From: CAVWDI01 sp963793095
Lineage (GTDB): Bacteria; Chloroflexota; Anaerolineae; Anaerolineales; UBA4823
Reading direction: 5' to 3'
NCBI GenBank assembly: GCA_963793095.1
Contig: CAWBYY010000007.1
Location: forward strand, 1-64,000
DNA length: 64,000 nucleotides
This document shows positions 52,613 to 62,294 of the stretch, piece after piece. Below the pieces are notes generated by a model. It saw nothing but the letters and a program-made list of their open reading frames with translations, made no database searches and was not told where the DNA came from. Position 1 is the stretch's first letter. Every line of letters begins with the position of its first letter. The position numbers and the translations under genes were made by a program.

Positions 52613-52842
52613 TGACCACGACAGGACTTGAATTTTAATACCCTTCAGGGTACCTCTAACCAATTGATTAAGAGTTACACCTGGACAGTTCCATTACGTG
52701 CTTTTACATGGTAATCCGTCCATACAGTCCACGAAAGGTGTAAAAAGATGTCAAATATGTCCATTGTTTCCATGCTGTGCAATCCAATCTGCACCAGAAC
52801 TGCACCAGGATTGCACCAGGCATGAAGAAGGAAAGGCGACTC
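52613..52842 (-). repeat. att-like direct repeat, copy 2
   Basis: Same order of blocks as 48065-48296. Its tRNA-derived end is damaged: the T arm is interrupted by a 20-odd-base GC/AT insertion (around 52632-52655), while CTCTTAATCAATTGG and CCTGTCGTGGTCA remain on the minus strand. Confidence 0.65.
52784..52816 (-). repeat. Three 11-bp direct repeats (arm-like sites)
   Basis: GTGCAATCCTG, GTGCAGTTCTG and GTGCAGATTGG on the minus strand, matching units of the 48216 array with the same 11-base phase. Confidence 0.6.
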
Positions 52843-52871
52843 TAAATATCACATTGTTTCCTTGGCATCCT

Positions 52872-52934
52872 GCATGCCTCCCTTTTCGTACTAATCCTAA
52901 CTTATCTTTTAGATTAGTTTTGGAGGGCAGGTCA
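52872..52934. mobile_element. Solo end of the IS3-family element
   Basis: About 63 bases nearly identical to the right end of the IS at 57651-57711 (shared CTAATCCTAACTTATCTTTT and GGAGGGCAGGTCA), in the same orientation. A second copy once sat here, or recombination removed the rest. Confidence 0.65.
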
Positions 52935-53072
52935 ATAGGGGCGTTTGGCTTTCAGAAGGTGACACACATTTGTGGATTGTGATTGACTATACTCTCTCTA
53001 GAATAGTAAAGACTCCTGACTGGTAATAGTTTTGCACTTTTATTGTAATCGTTATATTGGATTAAAAAGATA

Positions 53073-53099
53073 ACGGGGTCAGGTAATTTCTGACCCCGT
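53073..53099 (-). terminator. Hairpin terminator of the modular secreted protein gene
   Basis: 10-bp stem ACGGGGTCAG / CTGACCCCGT with a 7-base loop; on the minus strand it is followed by TATCTTTTT. It lies about 30 bases after the 53128 stop. Confidence 0.75.
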
Positions 53100-53127
53100 C
53101 TCTAATTAAGTTTTGACTTGTTACTCT

Positions 53128-56082
53128 TTATTTCTTACTAGTATGGACGACGATATTACCTCCGCTAATTTCCTGATCCATCCCGTTATCATAGACTATA
53201 ACTTCGCTGCTATTGTTTTCGTACCAGATCTTGATGCGGAAGGTATCCGGGTCTTTGTCGCCAGCCCATAGCATAAACTTGTACTCGCCTTCACCATTGA
53301 TTGAGCCAGTACCTTTGAATTTGGCGTAGGCGCTACCAGTAACTACCAACCATTCGTAACTAGAACTGTGGAAATTATGTTCCCCAGCTTTGAATTGAAA
53401 CTCTGTTTCTCCGGTGGGAGTGGTGGTCCCTTTCTTGTACTTGGACACGAAGCCGAAGTTTGCTTTTCCTGAAAGTGCAGGATCGGCTAAATAGGCGCCT
53501 TCAGGCGAATCTATCCAACCACCACCTGTGACAAAGCCGCCTTCGGGATTGTAAATGACAATGAACTCGTATGTGGACTTATCGAAGTAGTCATCATTAT
53601 CAGAAATACTTAGATTTATTGTGTACACACCAGGCTCGTTGTAGTTATGAGATCCAAAAACAGTACCTGAATGACCGAATGGTGGCTCTGTTATCGAGCA
53701 TTCTTGATGGACACCAGTTACACAAAGGCTATTATCTCCCCAATCCCAAATTGCAGTATATATATCAGAGGTGCCTGCATCGAAGGTCTCGATATCGGAA
53801 TATGTAGGATCGGTGAATTTGGCGCTGATTTGGACGGAATCTCCAAATTCAACCAGGTTTTCTAGTGCAGTAATTTCAATATTGTTGCGGATTCTATAGT
53901 TTGTACTGTCCCTATCATCGTCAATATTACCAGCTTTACCACTAACACTTTCATCAAAAAAACATAGCTCCTCTTCGTCAGGAACACCTCCAGATTGTGA
54001 GAAATCAGTAATCCAAACGCCTTCTTCATCAGCGATTTGAGTTCGATATGCCACGCAATTACCAGTTAACTTGATAAAGACAGTACTACCAGGTTCGGCG
54101 ATCCCGGAAATCGTGTAATCATTTGTATTTACATCCAGCACTTCAAAGGCAGTCACAACATGCCCTTTGGTGAAGTGCCCATCTGTTACCGTCACCAAAA
54201 ATCCAGGCTGAATGTCAATCTCATCTACATAATTGAACTCTACCTCAGGACGACCATCTACTTTAGTTGAAATTTGAGTATCGGTATAATCTGGTTTTTC
54301 AGTTGTACCCGGGTCGTCAATTTTTATCGTTACCTCAGTGTTTTCAGGCCAATATGCACTAAAGGTATAGTCATCATCTGGGAACACACCAAAGCTAATC
54401 AACCTGTTAGGAAAATCGATTCGAGTACGATCCCAATCAATATCTTCCTGACTTGCATGCCCGCGCATCTTTTTGAAGGCATCAATATCACATATTTCTG
54501 AAAAATCTGCTGTCCAATTACCGTTTTCATCGGTAGTCACATCTCGTACTGCATTGCAGCCTACCCAAAACCTAACCCTTATCCTGCTATTCGGGGTTGC
54601 TGTCCCTGAAACTTGATCGGTAACAGGATCCATAGAGAGTACTTGCAGATCTGTCACTACATGCGCCTTGATGAAATTGCCGTCTGTCATTGTCACCCGA
54701 AAGCCCGGCTGAATGTCGAGCTGACCTGCCGTCATAAACTCGACCGAAGTACCATCTTCTGTGCTAATTGAAACTTGTGTATCTTCGTAATCAATTCCCA
54801 GACCATTATTCGGATCGTCAATAGTCAACGTTACTGTTATACCTTCCGGCCAACCCGAACCTTCGATAAAATCATCCTCTGGTCTAACAGAAAAATAACC
54901 TTTTAGAAGATTGGCGCCAGTATGATCCCAATCATTATCGTCCTGTTTTACACCCCCCTCATAACCTACCCACTCGTCAATGTCGCAGATATCCGTGTCG
55001 CGTGGATCTTGACCTGGCTCGGTGAAGTCTGCAGTCCAGGTGCCGGGCGCAACTGAGGTAACGTATCTTTGTGCGTTGCATCCTCCATCTTCCCAAAAAT
55101 CTACTACCACTTCACTTCCTTCGGCTGCTAACCCTGAGACCTGATCGCTTTCAGGATCCATAGAGAGTACCTGCAGGTCTGTCACAACATGCGCCTTAAT
55201 GAAAATGCCGTCTGTCATGGTCAACCGAAACCCGGGCACGATGTCTAACACATCTGATAAATCGAACTTATCAGGTGCGGTGCTATAGTATGTGTAATCG
55301 ATGCCTTCCCCGTTGACTGGATCGTCAATAGTCAATGTTAATGTATCACCTTCCGTCCAATTACGTGGGCTGACTCGATCTTCATCCGGATATACCCTAA
55401 ACCTAGCCTCTGTAAATTTGGTGGTAGTTTTATCACCATCTTCGTCTTCTTGCCAAGTGTCACCTAAATTGCCTACCCACGGATCAATATCACAAGTCTG
55501 TTCTTCGCCAGGATCACCCCCTGGTTGTGAGAAGTCAGCAAGCCAATTACCGGATGCATCAGTGATCTCATATCGTGTTGCATCGTATGGCTCTAGCCCT
55601 ATCTCTACACATAGTCCTAGCATTATCTCTATTTCAATTCCTTCAACTTCATCTCCAATATTCGCTATTCCTGAAACCGTCTCGTTATCAATATCCATCG
55701 ATAGTACTTCAATGTTAGCTACTGTGTGCTCTTTGGTGATATCTCCATCTGACATCGTGATAAGAAAACCAGGTTGGATATCAAAGTCAATATTAAATTC
55801 TACCTCGCCGTATGCTGTTTGCACTTCCGAGTAATCCATGCCGGGTCCATTGCTCGGATCGTCCACAGTTAACGTAATAGTAACATTATCCCCCCAACCC
55901 CCACCTAATACAGAATTATCGTCCGGGTTAACTTGAAAGGTAGGATTGGTAGAGGACTGCACATCGAAAAAGCTCAGTGTGCTAATATTATTGTATTCGA
56001 GTGGGATTAAAGTCGTGATCAGTAATATGCTGAATCCTACAGCAATGCAAAAAAATTTACTAAAGAAATACTTGGATTTCAT
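53128..56082 (-). CDS. Large modular secreted surface protein with PKD-like domain
   Basis: 984 residues from the ATG at 56082 (GGAGG 7 bases upstream; the TTG five codons earlier is less likely). Signal peptide, then four related modules of about 165-180 residues with the pattern TLTIDDPxNGxGIDY ... DIQPGFxxTMTDGxFxKAH ... TDLQVLSMDP ... VSGxA ... CDID. A PKD-like domain (VQISAKFTDP ... WDWGD ... SHNYNEPGVYTINLSI) and a C-terminal beta domain (VTGGGWIDSPEGAY) follow. Cys pairs in each module suggest disulfides. Adhesion or cell-surface role is likely; no enzyme motif. Confidence 0.75.
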   Translation of the reverse strand: MKSKYFFSKFFCIAVGFSILLITTLIPLEYNNISTLSFFDVQSSTNPTFQVNPDDNSVLGGGWGDNVTITLTVDDPSNGPGMDYSEVQTAYGEVEFNIDFDIQPGFLITMSDGDITKEHTVANIEVLSMDIDNETVSGIANIGDEVEGIEIEIMLGLCVEIGLEPYDATRYEITDASGNWLADFSQPGGDPGEEQTCDIDPWVGNLGDTWQEDEDGDKTTTKFTEARFRVYPDEDRVSPRNWTEGDTLTLTIDDPVNGEGIDYTYYSTAPDKFDLSDVLDIVPGFRLTMTDGIFIKAHVVTDLQVLSMDPESDQVSGLAAEGSEVVVDFWEDGGCNAQRYVTSVAPGTWTADFTEPGQDPRDTDICDIDEWVGYEGGVKQDDNDWDHTGANLLKGYFSVRPEDDFIEGSGWPEGITVTLTIDDPNNGLGIDYEDTQVSISTEDGTSVEFMTAGQLDIQPGFRVTMTDGNFIKAHVVTDLQVLSMDPVTDQVSGTATPNSRIRVRFWVGCNAVRDVTTDENGNWTADFSEICDIDAFKKMRGHASQEDIDWDRTRIDFPNRLISFGVFPDDDYTFSAYWPENTEVTIKIDDPGTTEKPDYTDTQISTKVDGRPEVEFNYVDEIDIQPGFLVTVTDGHFTKGHVVTAFEVLDVNTNDYTISGIAEPGSTVFIKLTGNCVAYRTQIADEEGVWITDFSQSGGVPDEEELCFFDESVSGKAGNIDDDRDSTNYRIRNNIEITALENLVEFGDSVQISAKFTDPTYSDIETFDAGTSDIYTAIWDWGDNSLCVTGVHQECSITEPPFGHSGTVFGSHNYNEPGVYTINLSISDNDDYFDKSTYEFIVIYNPEGGFVTGGGWIDSPEGAYLADPALSGKANFGFVSKYKKGTTTPTGETEFQFKAGEHNFHSSSYEWLVVTGSAYAKFKGTGSINGEGEYKFMLWAGDKDPDTFRIKIWYENNSSEVIVYDNGMDQEISGGNIVVHTSKK

Positions 56083-56396
56083 ATGAATTGCCTCCAATTG
56101 CTATGTGTATTGAATAGGAGACTTTCAAGATTGATTTACTCCCTCCTTTCGAATAATTGGTAATTAAAAGACCGCACAATTACTTATGCGGTCGTCAAAG
56201 AATTGTTTTGGTTCGGTCGCTTCAGAACAGACCGAAATCGCTTGCGATGGAAGAACTTTATATTATTGTTTTCTAATTCATCATTATATCTAAATATTTA
56301 AGAAAAACAATTACCAATTTTCAGGAGGTTTGTCCCACTAGTTGTTGGCAAATTTATTGATTATTTTACGTCAGACCCTGCTAGACATATTTTCAT
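56083..56396. other. Intergenic with minus-strand hairpin
   Basis: A GACCGCA/TGCGGTC stem at 56170-56193 is followed on the minus strand by TTTTAATT and may terminate transcription from the IS side. The remainder is AT-rich leader DNA of the 53128 gene. Confidence 0.4.
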
Positions 56397-56480
56397 CTAT
56401 TTTAGTAGAGACCTCATAACTTCATAAGGTGTTTTTTTTTCAAGAGATATATGAGGGCGATCATAAATATAAAAGTTTTC
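56397..56480 (-). pseudogene. C-terminal transposase fragment cut by the IS
   Basis: 28 codons: ENFYIYDRPHISLEKKTPYE, then VMRSLLK and a stop. The RPHxSL...TPYE block is the C-terminal signature of rve-type transposases (IS481/IS3-like). It ends one base before the IS terminal TGACATGCCCCC, so the IS lies next to, and probably inside, an older element. Confidence 0.55.
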
Positions 56481-56507
56481 CTGACATGCCCCCATAATAT
56501 GTACCAG

Positions 56508-57373
56508 TCACAATGTTAGACTAACTAGATTAATTTGGGAAGGTTGAATCACAATGGCAGCTGGGGCTGGTGGTCTGTAACCCAGTGAACTGTGCGGTCT
56601 GACGGTATTGTAGTGCTTCCTCCACATTTCAATTAGAATTTGGACCTCCTTTAGCGAATAAAAAATCTCTATGTCCAATAGTTCATCTCTCATCTTGCCA
56701 TTGAAGGATTCAATATAACCATTCTCCCAAGGACTGCCGGGTTCGATGAACAAAGGCCTGACAGACATCCTGGAGAGGAACATACGCACCTTCTTGGCAA
56801 TAAACTCCGAGCCATTATCCGAGCGGATATGGACCGGTACTCCTCGTTCAAGAAACAAATCCAATAATACTTCCAGAACATCTTTGTGGGTCAATCTGCG
56901 AGCCACTTTGACGCTCAAACATTCGCGGGAGTATTCATCGATCACATTCAGAATGCGGAAGGGAACGCCATTATGGGTTCTATGCTGCATGAAATCATAG
57001 CTCCAGACATGTTTGGGAAACTCGGGTTTTAGTCTCACGATTGAACCATCATTGAGCCATAATCGACCCCGTTTGGGCTGTTTTTGGGGTACTTTCAGCC
57101 CTTCCTGGCGCCAGATCCGCTCTACTCACTTATGATTGACATCCAGCCTTGATTTTTCAGCATGGCCGTCACTCTCCGGTAGCCATATCTTCCACAATCA
57201 CTTGCCAGCTGCAGGACTTGTTCTCGCAGTAAATGCTCATCATCTGGAATCCTTTTGTTATATCTTTGTGTTGATCTTGGTTGTCCAATTACCTGGTAGG
57301 CTCTTCGTTCTGAAACGTCCAGCACTTCCTGCACTTGCTTCACCGCTTCTCGCCGCCTGTCCGGGCTGATCAC
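56508..57373 (-). pseudogene. IS3-family OrfB transposase, frameshifted
   Basis: Two frames, 57373-57122 (SPDRRREAVKQVQEVLDVSERRAY) and 57038-56508, with the DDE catalytic core: YDFMQHRTHNG, IRSDNGSEFIAKK, GYIESFNGKMRDEL. The junction near 57125 reads VNHK, a stop, then VERIWRQEGLKVP, so it has a frameshift and a nonsense codon. Its GTG start overlaps the OrfA stop (TAGTG). Confidence 0.75.
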
Positions 57374-57645
57374 TATTTTGAGAGCACTTCCTTCAAAATC
57401 GCATTATCCAATGACAGCTCTGCCACCAGTTTCTTCAGCTGCAGGTTCTCTCTTTCGAGTTCTTTCAATTTCCTGGCCTGGGTAATATCCAATCCCCCAT
57501 ATTCTTTTCGCCAGCGGTAGTAGGTCTATTTGCTGATTCCCAACTGCCGAGCAGCCTCTAATACAGTCATGTCCTGGCTCAAAAGCACTTCGGCTTCCCG
57601 GAGTTTGGTAGTGCTTTGTTCAGGTGTAAAATGTTTCCTAGGCAT
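57373..57645 (-). pseudogene. IS3-family OrfA with premature stop
   Basis: From the ATG at 57645: MPRKHFTPEQSTTKLREAEV, helix-turn-helix VLEAARQLGISK, a TAG stop, then TYYRWRKEYGGLD and a leucine-zipper helix (LKELERENLQLKKLVAELS). The in-frame stop inside the DNA-binding domain inactivates it. Confidence 0.75.
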
Positions 57646-57877
57646 TCGGCCTGCCTCCTTTTCGTTCTAATCCTAACTTATCTTTTGGATCAGTTTTTGG
57701 AGGGCAGGTCAGAACAAAAACCTGTGAATTCAATTCGAATTCAAATTAAGTATAATTCATGGGAGAAGATAATAAGAAATTGTTACAAATTGAAATTTTC
57801 TAGTAGTATGATAAAAAAACTACTCGTGTCAATCAGAGTTTATTATCATAATGTCAATTGAGGTTTAGGGAGTTGCG

Positions 57878-60485
57878 ATGAACACAGAGTCTCGAGTTAA
57901 ATTTTAGTCCTTTGAGGAATTATTTACTTAAAAAAGATAGTAAGTTAGCGTTATCTGCAAATAGAACATGGGAAATTTTGAACCCAATCCATTTTCGTCA
58001 GACCGAAAAAGGGGGAAATATTAACAGTCGAATGCATGTCGAGGCGGTAGAAAAAAATATTTGGAGGTTACTCAGCGAATCGAATCAAGGACCTCCAAAT
58101 TATCAACCATACTTAAAGAGATTTACCCCGTATGATCTCTACCTTCTATCACTCGCAGCAGGTTGTCTTGATTTTGATAAAGGCGTCCTAATTGAGGTTT
58201 TGGGCGAAGAATTCAAACATGGTGAAGGAACAGGAAGATTCTTGTTCGATAATTGGCAAATACTTGCTATAGAAAATCAAACTGCCGCATCCCATCTGGA
58301 TTGGATAATCAGTATCCATGATTATGAAGATTTTGACAAGGCGCTACAATCTATTCCTGAATCTGAAGCACTTCCTCCTTTGCGTTTATTAGCAATTATT
58401 CTTAAAGCTGCAGACACGCTTCATATGGACAAGTCATGGATATCAAAGATAGCAGTATCTGATGATATCCTCGTTGGTTTCGATAGTATGAAACAATTAG
58501 CACGGGGGAGCATTCAACAGTGGGAAATCGACGGACGACGAATTGAAATAGCCATATCTGCAAGAGATGAAGAAGCCAAAATAGCACTACAAGAATTCGT
58601 GAGTTATGTGAAACAAGTTGAATGGCCTCCTATTGCTCGAAATTTGCGAGATAATCACTTTCCATTTGAATTAGATTTTACATGGATTCCAATTCAAAGT
58701 CTTGAAAAGGAATTATTAGGTAAAGGTATTCCTAGAACAGATAGCTCGAAAGAGTATTTAAAAGAATATCCACATATTCCTGAAATTTCTACCTCAAAGG
58801 TTATTACAACATTGGTCCCAGAAGGACCTTTTAAAATTATCGCAATCAGACCTAAAGATTTAGGCGAATACCTTTGTGAAATGGGATCACTTAGCGTGAT
58901 TAATAATGATTATATTGAACCAGAAATTCGTAATTTAGGATCCAATCCGAGTGCTATCAGTCGAGTTTTTTTAGGTCCAGCCAATTGTGGAAAAACACGT
59001 GCTGCATATGAATGGATTATGGATAAGGTTGGTGTGAACGAAAAATCATGGGTAATCCTCCATCCGGAACCAGGCAAAATTCCTTTAAATACTTTTAGAT
59101 TTGAAATAGACTGGAAATCCCAATTTGGTGAAAGACGAAGGAAACCAATCCATGCTATTTTATTTATAGATGATCTTCCCGAGTTCCTTCCTTTACAGAG
59201 TAAAGAACCAGAGGCGATAGAATCAGTTGAATATATTTTAAATTGGTTGAATTGTTTACCAAATTTTCAAGAATGTTGCTTTGTTGGAACCATACGAACA
59301 GAGAAAATAGTTGACAAACCAGAATGGCCAGAGAGTTTATTGAGATTGGGTGAAGATTTGCACTTGCTATACATTGAAACATTCAATAAATTTAAGAGGC
59401 GTCAGCTCTGGAAAGGTATGGAGAGAGGATATGCAGATTTTCCTGATGGTGTCCAAGCGGTTGGGATGCAATTGGACGATAATTTTATAAATATTGTTGC
59501 CAAGCAAAGTGCTGATCCAGAAACCATTGCATATTTTATTTGGGAATTGACAAAACGTGGAAAGAAAAAACTTGAAATTGAAGATGCGGATTTATTTTCC
59601 GACAGTGTAATAGACATTTGGTTGAAAGAGACTTGGCCTGCGATCCATAAAACATATGGTCTGTCAGCAAGTATATTTTACTCGCTTGCACGTTTTCTTG
59701 AAGCTAAATCACAAACTGGCTACCTGGTTAAAGGAAGTCTTTCACCATTGTGGGAATACCATTCAACATTTGGACCCGAATTACTAAAAGTGGAACATGG
59801 AAATCCTGATGAATATATTCCAATGGTTGAACGTATGATATCTGATGGTCATGCAGTAGGAGTAAGGGGAAAATGGATCCGCCCAAAATTTGACTTTCTA
59901 TTCCAAACATCTTCAATCGAGGAGATCCTTGTTGATTTACCGACTGTTGACTGGTTTGCACAGTATGCAAATAAACTTTCCCCGCTTGGTCAAGTTGCAT
60001 TGTCAATGCAATTTTCCTTAACTAATAATATATATTTAGGTGAAGATATAACTGCAAATTGGTTATTTGGTCATGCCATTGCACTTGGGAAGCTTGCTGA
60101 AATTAACGATGAGAGTTCTCAAAAAATTAGAATGGAAGAAATTTTTACCTATAAAGATTTAGTGCAACGGTTTGGAGACTACGAGCAACTAGATGTACGG
60201 GAGGTGGTGGCAAGCGGTCTATATAACATGGGGGTGACCTTCGGTTTCCTGGGTCGCGAAGAAGACGGTATAGCGGCTTATGATGAGCTGGTGGCGCGCT
60301 TCGGAGATGATGAGAAGCCAGGTGTGCGGGAACAGGTGGCAAGCGGTCTATATAACAAGGGAGTTGCCCTCGGTCGCCTGGATCACAAAGAAGACAGTAT
60401 AGCGGCCTATGATGAGCTGGCGGCGCGCTTCGGGGATGATGAGAAGCCAGGTGTACGCGAACAGGTGGCAAAAGGTCTAATATAA
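57878..60485 (+). CDS. HD-like/P-loop NTPase with TPR-like repeats, N-terminal part
   Basis: I place the start at the ATG at 57878 (MNTESRV, AGGGAG 6 bases upstream); a one-base indel in AAATTTT near 57895 then leads into the long frame, which otherwise has only a TTG start at 57912. Residues about 35-185 resemble an HD-superfamily domain (MHVEAVEKN; LSLAAGCLDFDKG where HD would be; KHGEGTGRFLFDNW; IISIHDY; LLAIILKAADTLHMD), but the HD doublet reads LD. A P-loop NTPase follows: Walker A GPANCGKTRAA at about 354, Walker B AILFIDDLPEF at about 418. The last 110 residues begin the 43-residue repeats. The stop at 60485 is caused by a one-base insertion. Architecture fits STAND-like conflict proteins; function is inference. 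Confidence 0.65.
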
Positions 60486-60507
60486 CAAGGGAGTTGCCCA
60501 CGGTCGC

Positions 60508-61389
60508 ATGGGTCGCGAAGAAGACGGTATAGCGGCCTATGATGAGCTGGCGGCGCGCTTCGGAGATGATGAGGAGCCAGGTGTGCGGGAACAGGTGGCA
60601 AAAGGTCTATATAACAAGGGAGTTGCCCTGGGTCGCCTGGATCGCGAAGAAGACGGTATAGCGGCCTATGATGAGCTGGCGGCGCGCTTCGGAGATGATG
60701 AGAAGCCAGGTGTGCGGGAACAGGTGGCAAAAGGTCTATATAACAAGGGAGTTGCCCTGGGTCGCCTGGATCGCGAAGAAGACGGTATAGCGGCCTGTGA
60801 TGAGCTGGTGGCGCGCTACGGAGATGATGAGGAGCCAGGTGTGCAGGAGGTTGTGGTAAGAGGTCTATATAACAAGGGAGTTGCCCTCGGAAGCCTGGAT
60901 CGCGAAGAAGACGAAGTAAAAACCTATGATGAGCTGGTGGCGCGCTACGGAGATGATGAGGACCCAGGTGTGCGGGAACAGGTGGCAAGCGGTCTATATA
61001 ACAAGGGAGTTGTCCTGGGTCGCCTGGATCGCGCAGAAGACGAAGTAAAAACTTATGATGAGCTGGCGGCGCGCTACGGAGATGATGAGGAGCCAGGTGT
61101 GCGGGAACAGGTGGCAAAAGGTCTATATAACAAAGGAGTTGCTTTCGATAACCTGGGTCGCGAAGAAGACGAAGTAAAAGCCTATGATGAGCTCGCGGCG
61201 CGCTTCGGAGATGATGAGGAGCCAGGTGTCCGCGAACAGGTGGCAAAAGGTATATTTAACAAGGGAGTTGTCCTCAGCCGCATTGGTCGCGAAGAAGACG
61301 GTATAGCGGCCTATGATGAGTTGGCGGCGCAATACGGAGATGATGAGGAGCCAGTTGTGCGGGAACAGGTGGCGAAAGGTCTATTTTAA
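60508..61389 (+). CDS. Repeat-array segment 2
   Basis: 293 residues of repeats in the frame reached after the insertion at about 60479. ATG at 60508 falls where other units have CTG or ATA (GGTCGCATGGGTCGC). Probably part of one large protein and not a separate gene. Ends at an extra T near 61383. Confidence 0.5.
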   Translation: MGREEDGIAAYDELAARFGDDEEPGVREQVAKGLYNKGVALGRLDREEDGIAAYDELAARFGDDEKPGVREQVAKGLYNKGVALGRLDREEDGIAACDELVARYGDDEEPGVQEVVVRGLYNKGVALGSLDREEDEVKTYDELVARYGDDEDPGVREQVASGLYNKGVVLGRLDRAEDEVKTYDELAARYGDDEEPGVREQVAKGLYNKGVAFDNLGREEDEVKAYDELAARFGDDEEPGVREQVAKGIFNKGVVLSRIGREEDGIAAYDELAAQYGDDEEPVVREQVAKGLF

Positions 61390-62035
61390 CAAGGGAGTTG
61401 CCCTGGGTCTCCTGGATCACGAAGAAGACGGTATAGCGGCCTATGATGAGCTGGTGGCGCGCTACGGGGATGATGAGGAGCCAGGTGTGCGGGAGGTGGT
61501 GGCAGAAGGACTATATAACAAGGGAGTTATCCTCAGCCGCATAGGTCGCGAAGAAGACGGTATAGCGGTCTATGATGAGCTGGTGGCGCGCTTCGGGGAT
61601 GATGAGGAGCCAGGTGTCCGCGAACAGGTGGCAAGCAGTCTAAGAAACAAGGGAGTTATTCTCAGCCGCATAGGTCGCGAAGAAGACGGTATAGCGGCCT
61701 ATGATGAGCTGGTGGCGCGCTACGGGGATGATGAGGGGCCAGGTGTGCGGGAACAGGTGGCAAGCAGTCTAAGAAACAAGGGAGTTATTCTCAGCCGCAT
61801 AGGTCGCGAAGAAGACGGTATAGCGGCCTATGATGAGCTGGTGGCGCGCTACGGGGATGATGAGGAGCCAGGTGTGCGGGAACAGGTGGCAGAAAGTCTA
61901 TTTAACAAGGGAGTTATCCTCAGCCGCATAGGTCGCGAAGAAGACGGTATAGCGGCCTATGATGAGCTGGTGGCGCGCTACGGAGATGATGAGGAGCCAG
62001 GTGTGCGCGAACAGGTGGCAAAAGGTCTATTATAA
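61313..62035 (+). CDS. Repeat-array segment 3
   Basis: 240 residues; the first 25 (MMSWRRNTEMM...) are the out-of-frame reading of the previous unit, so the ATG is not meaningful. Ends at an extra T near 62030. Confidence 0.45.
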   Translation: MMSWRRNTEMMRSQLCGNRWRKVYFNKGVALGLLDHEEDGIAAYDELVARYGDDEEPGVREVVAEGLYNKGVILSRIGREEDGIAVYDELVARFGDDEEPGVREQVASSLRNKGVILSRIGREEDGIAAYDELVARYGDDEGPGVREQVASSLRNKGVILSRIGREEDGIAAYDELVARYGDDEEPGVREQVAESLFNKGVILSRIGREEDGIAAYDELVARYGDDEEPGVREQVAKGLL

Positions 62036-62294
62036 CAAGGGAGTTGCCCTCGGTCTCCTGGATCGCGAAGAAGATGGAATAGCGGCTTTTGATGAGCTGG
62101 TGGCGCGCTACGGAGATGATGAGGAGCCAGGTGTGCGCGAACAGGTGGCAAGCAGTCTAAGAAACAAGGGAGTTGCCCTCAATCGCCTGGGTCGCGAAGA
62201 AGACAAAATAGCGGTCTATGATGAGCTGGTGGCGCGCTTCGGAGATGATGAGGAGCCAGGTGTGCGGGAGACGGTGGCAGAAGGCCTATTTTAA
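61959..62294 (+). CDS. Repeat-array segment 4
   Basis: 111 residues, about two units in frame. Ends at an extra T near 62289. Same reasoning as the other segments. Confidence 0.4.
   Translation: MMSWWRATEMMRSQVCANRWQKVYYNKGVALGLLDREEDGIAAFDELVARYGDDEEPGVREQVASSLRNKGVALNRLGREEDKIAVYDELVARFGDDEEPGVRETVAEGLF

Larger units (their letters stand above)
56482..57711 (-). mobile_element. IS3-family insertion sequence, degenerate
   Basis: About 1,230 bases bounded by imperfect inverted ends TGACATGCCCCC (left) and GGAGGGCAGGTCA (right; TGACCTGCCCTCC on the other strand). It encodes OrfA and OrfB on the minus strand, both broken. No clear target duplication is visible. Confidence 0.75.

Noticed and set aside
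52698..52982. 94-codon frame over the second att-like repeat
   Set aside because: It runs through the 11-mers and the solo IS end, both explained as non-coding mobile DNA.
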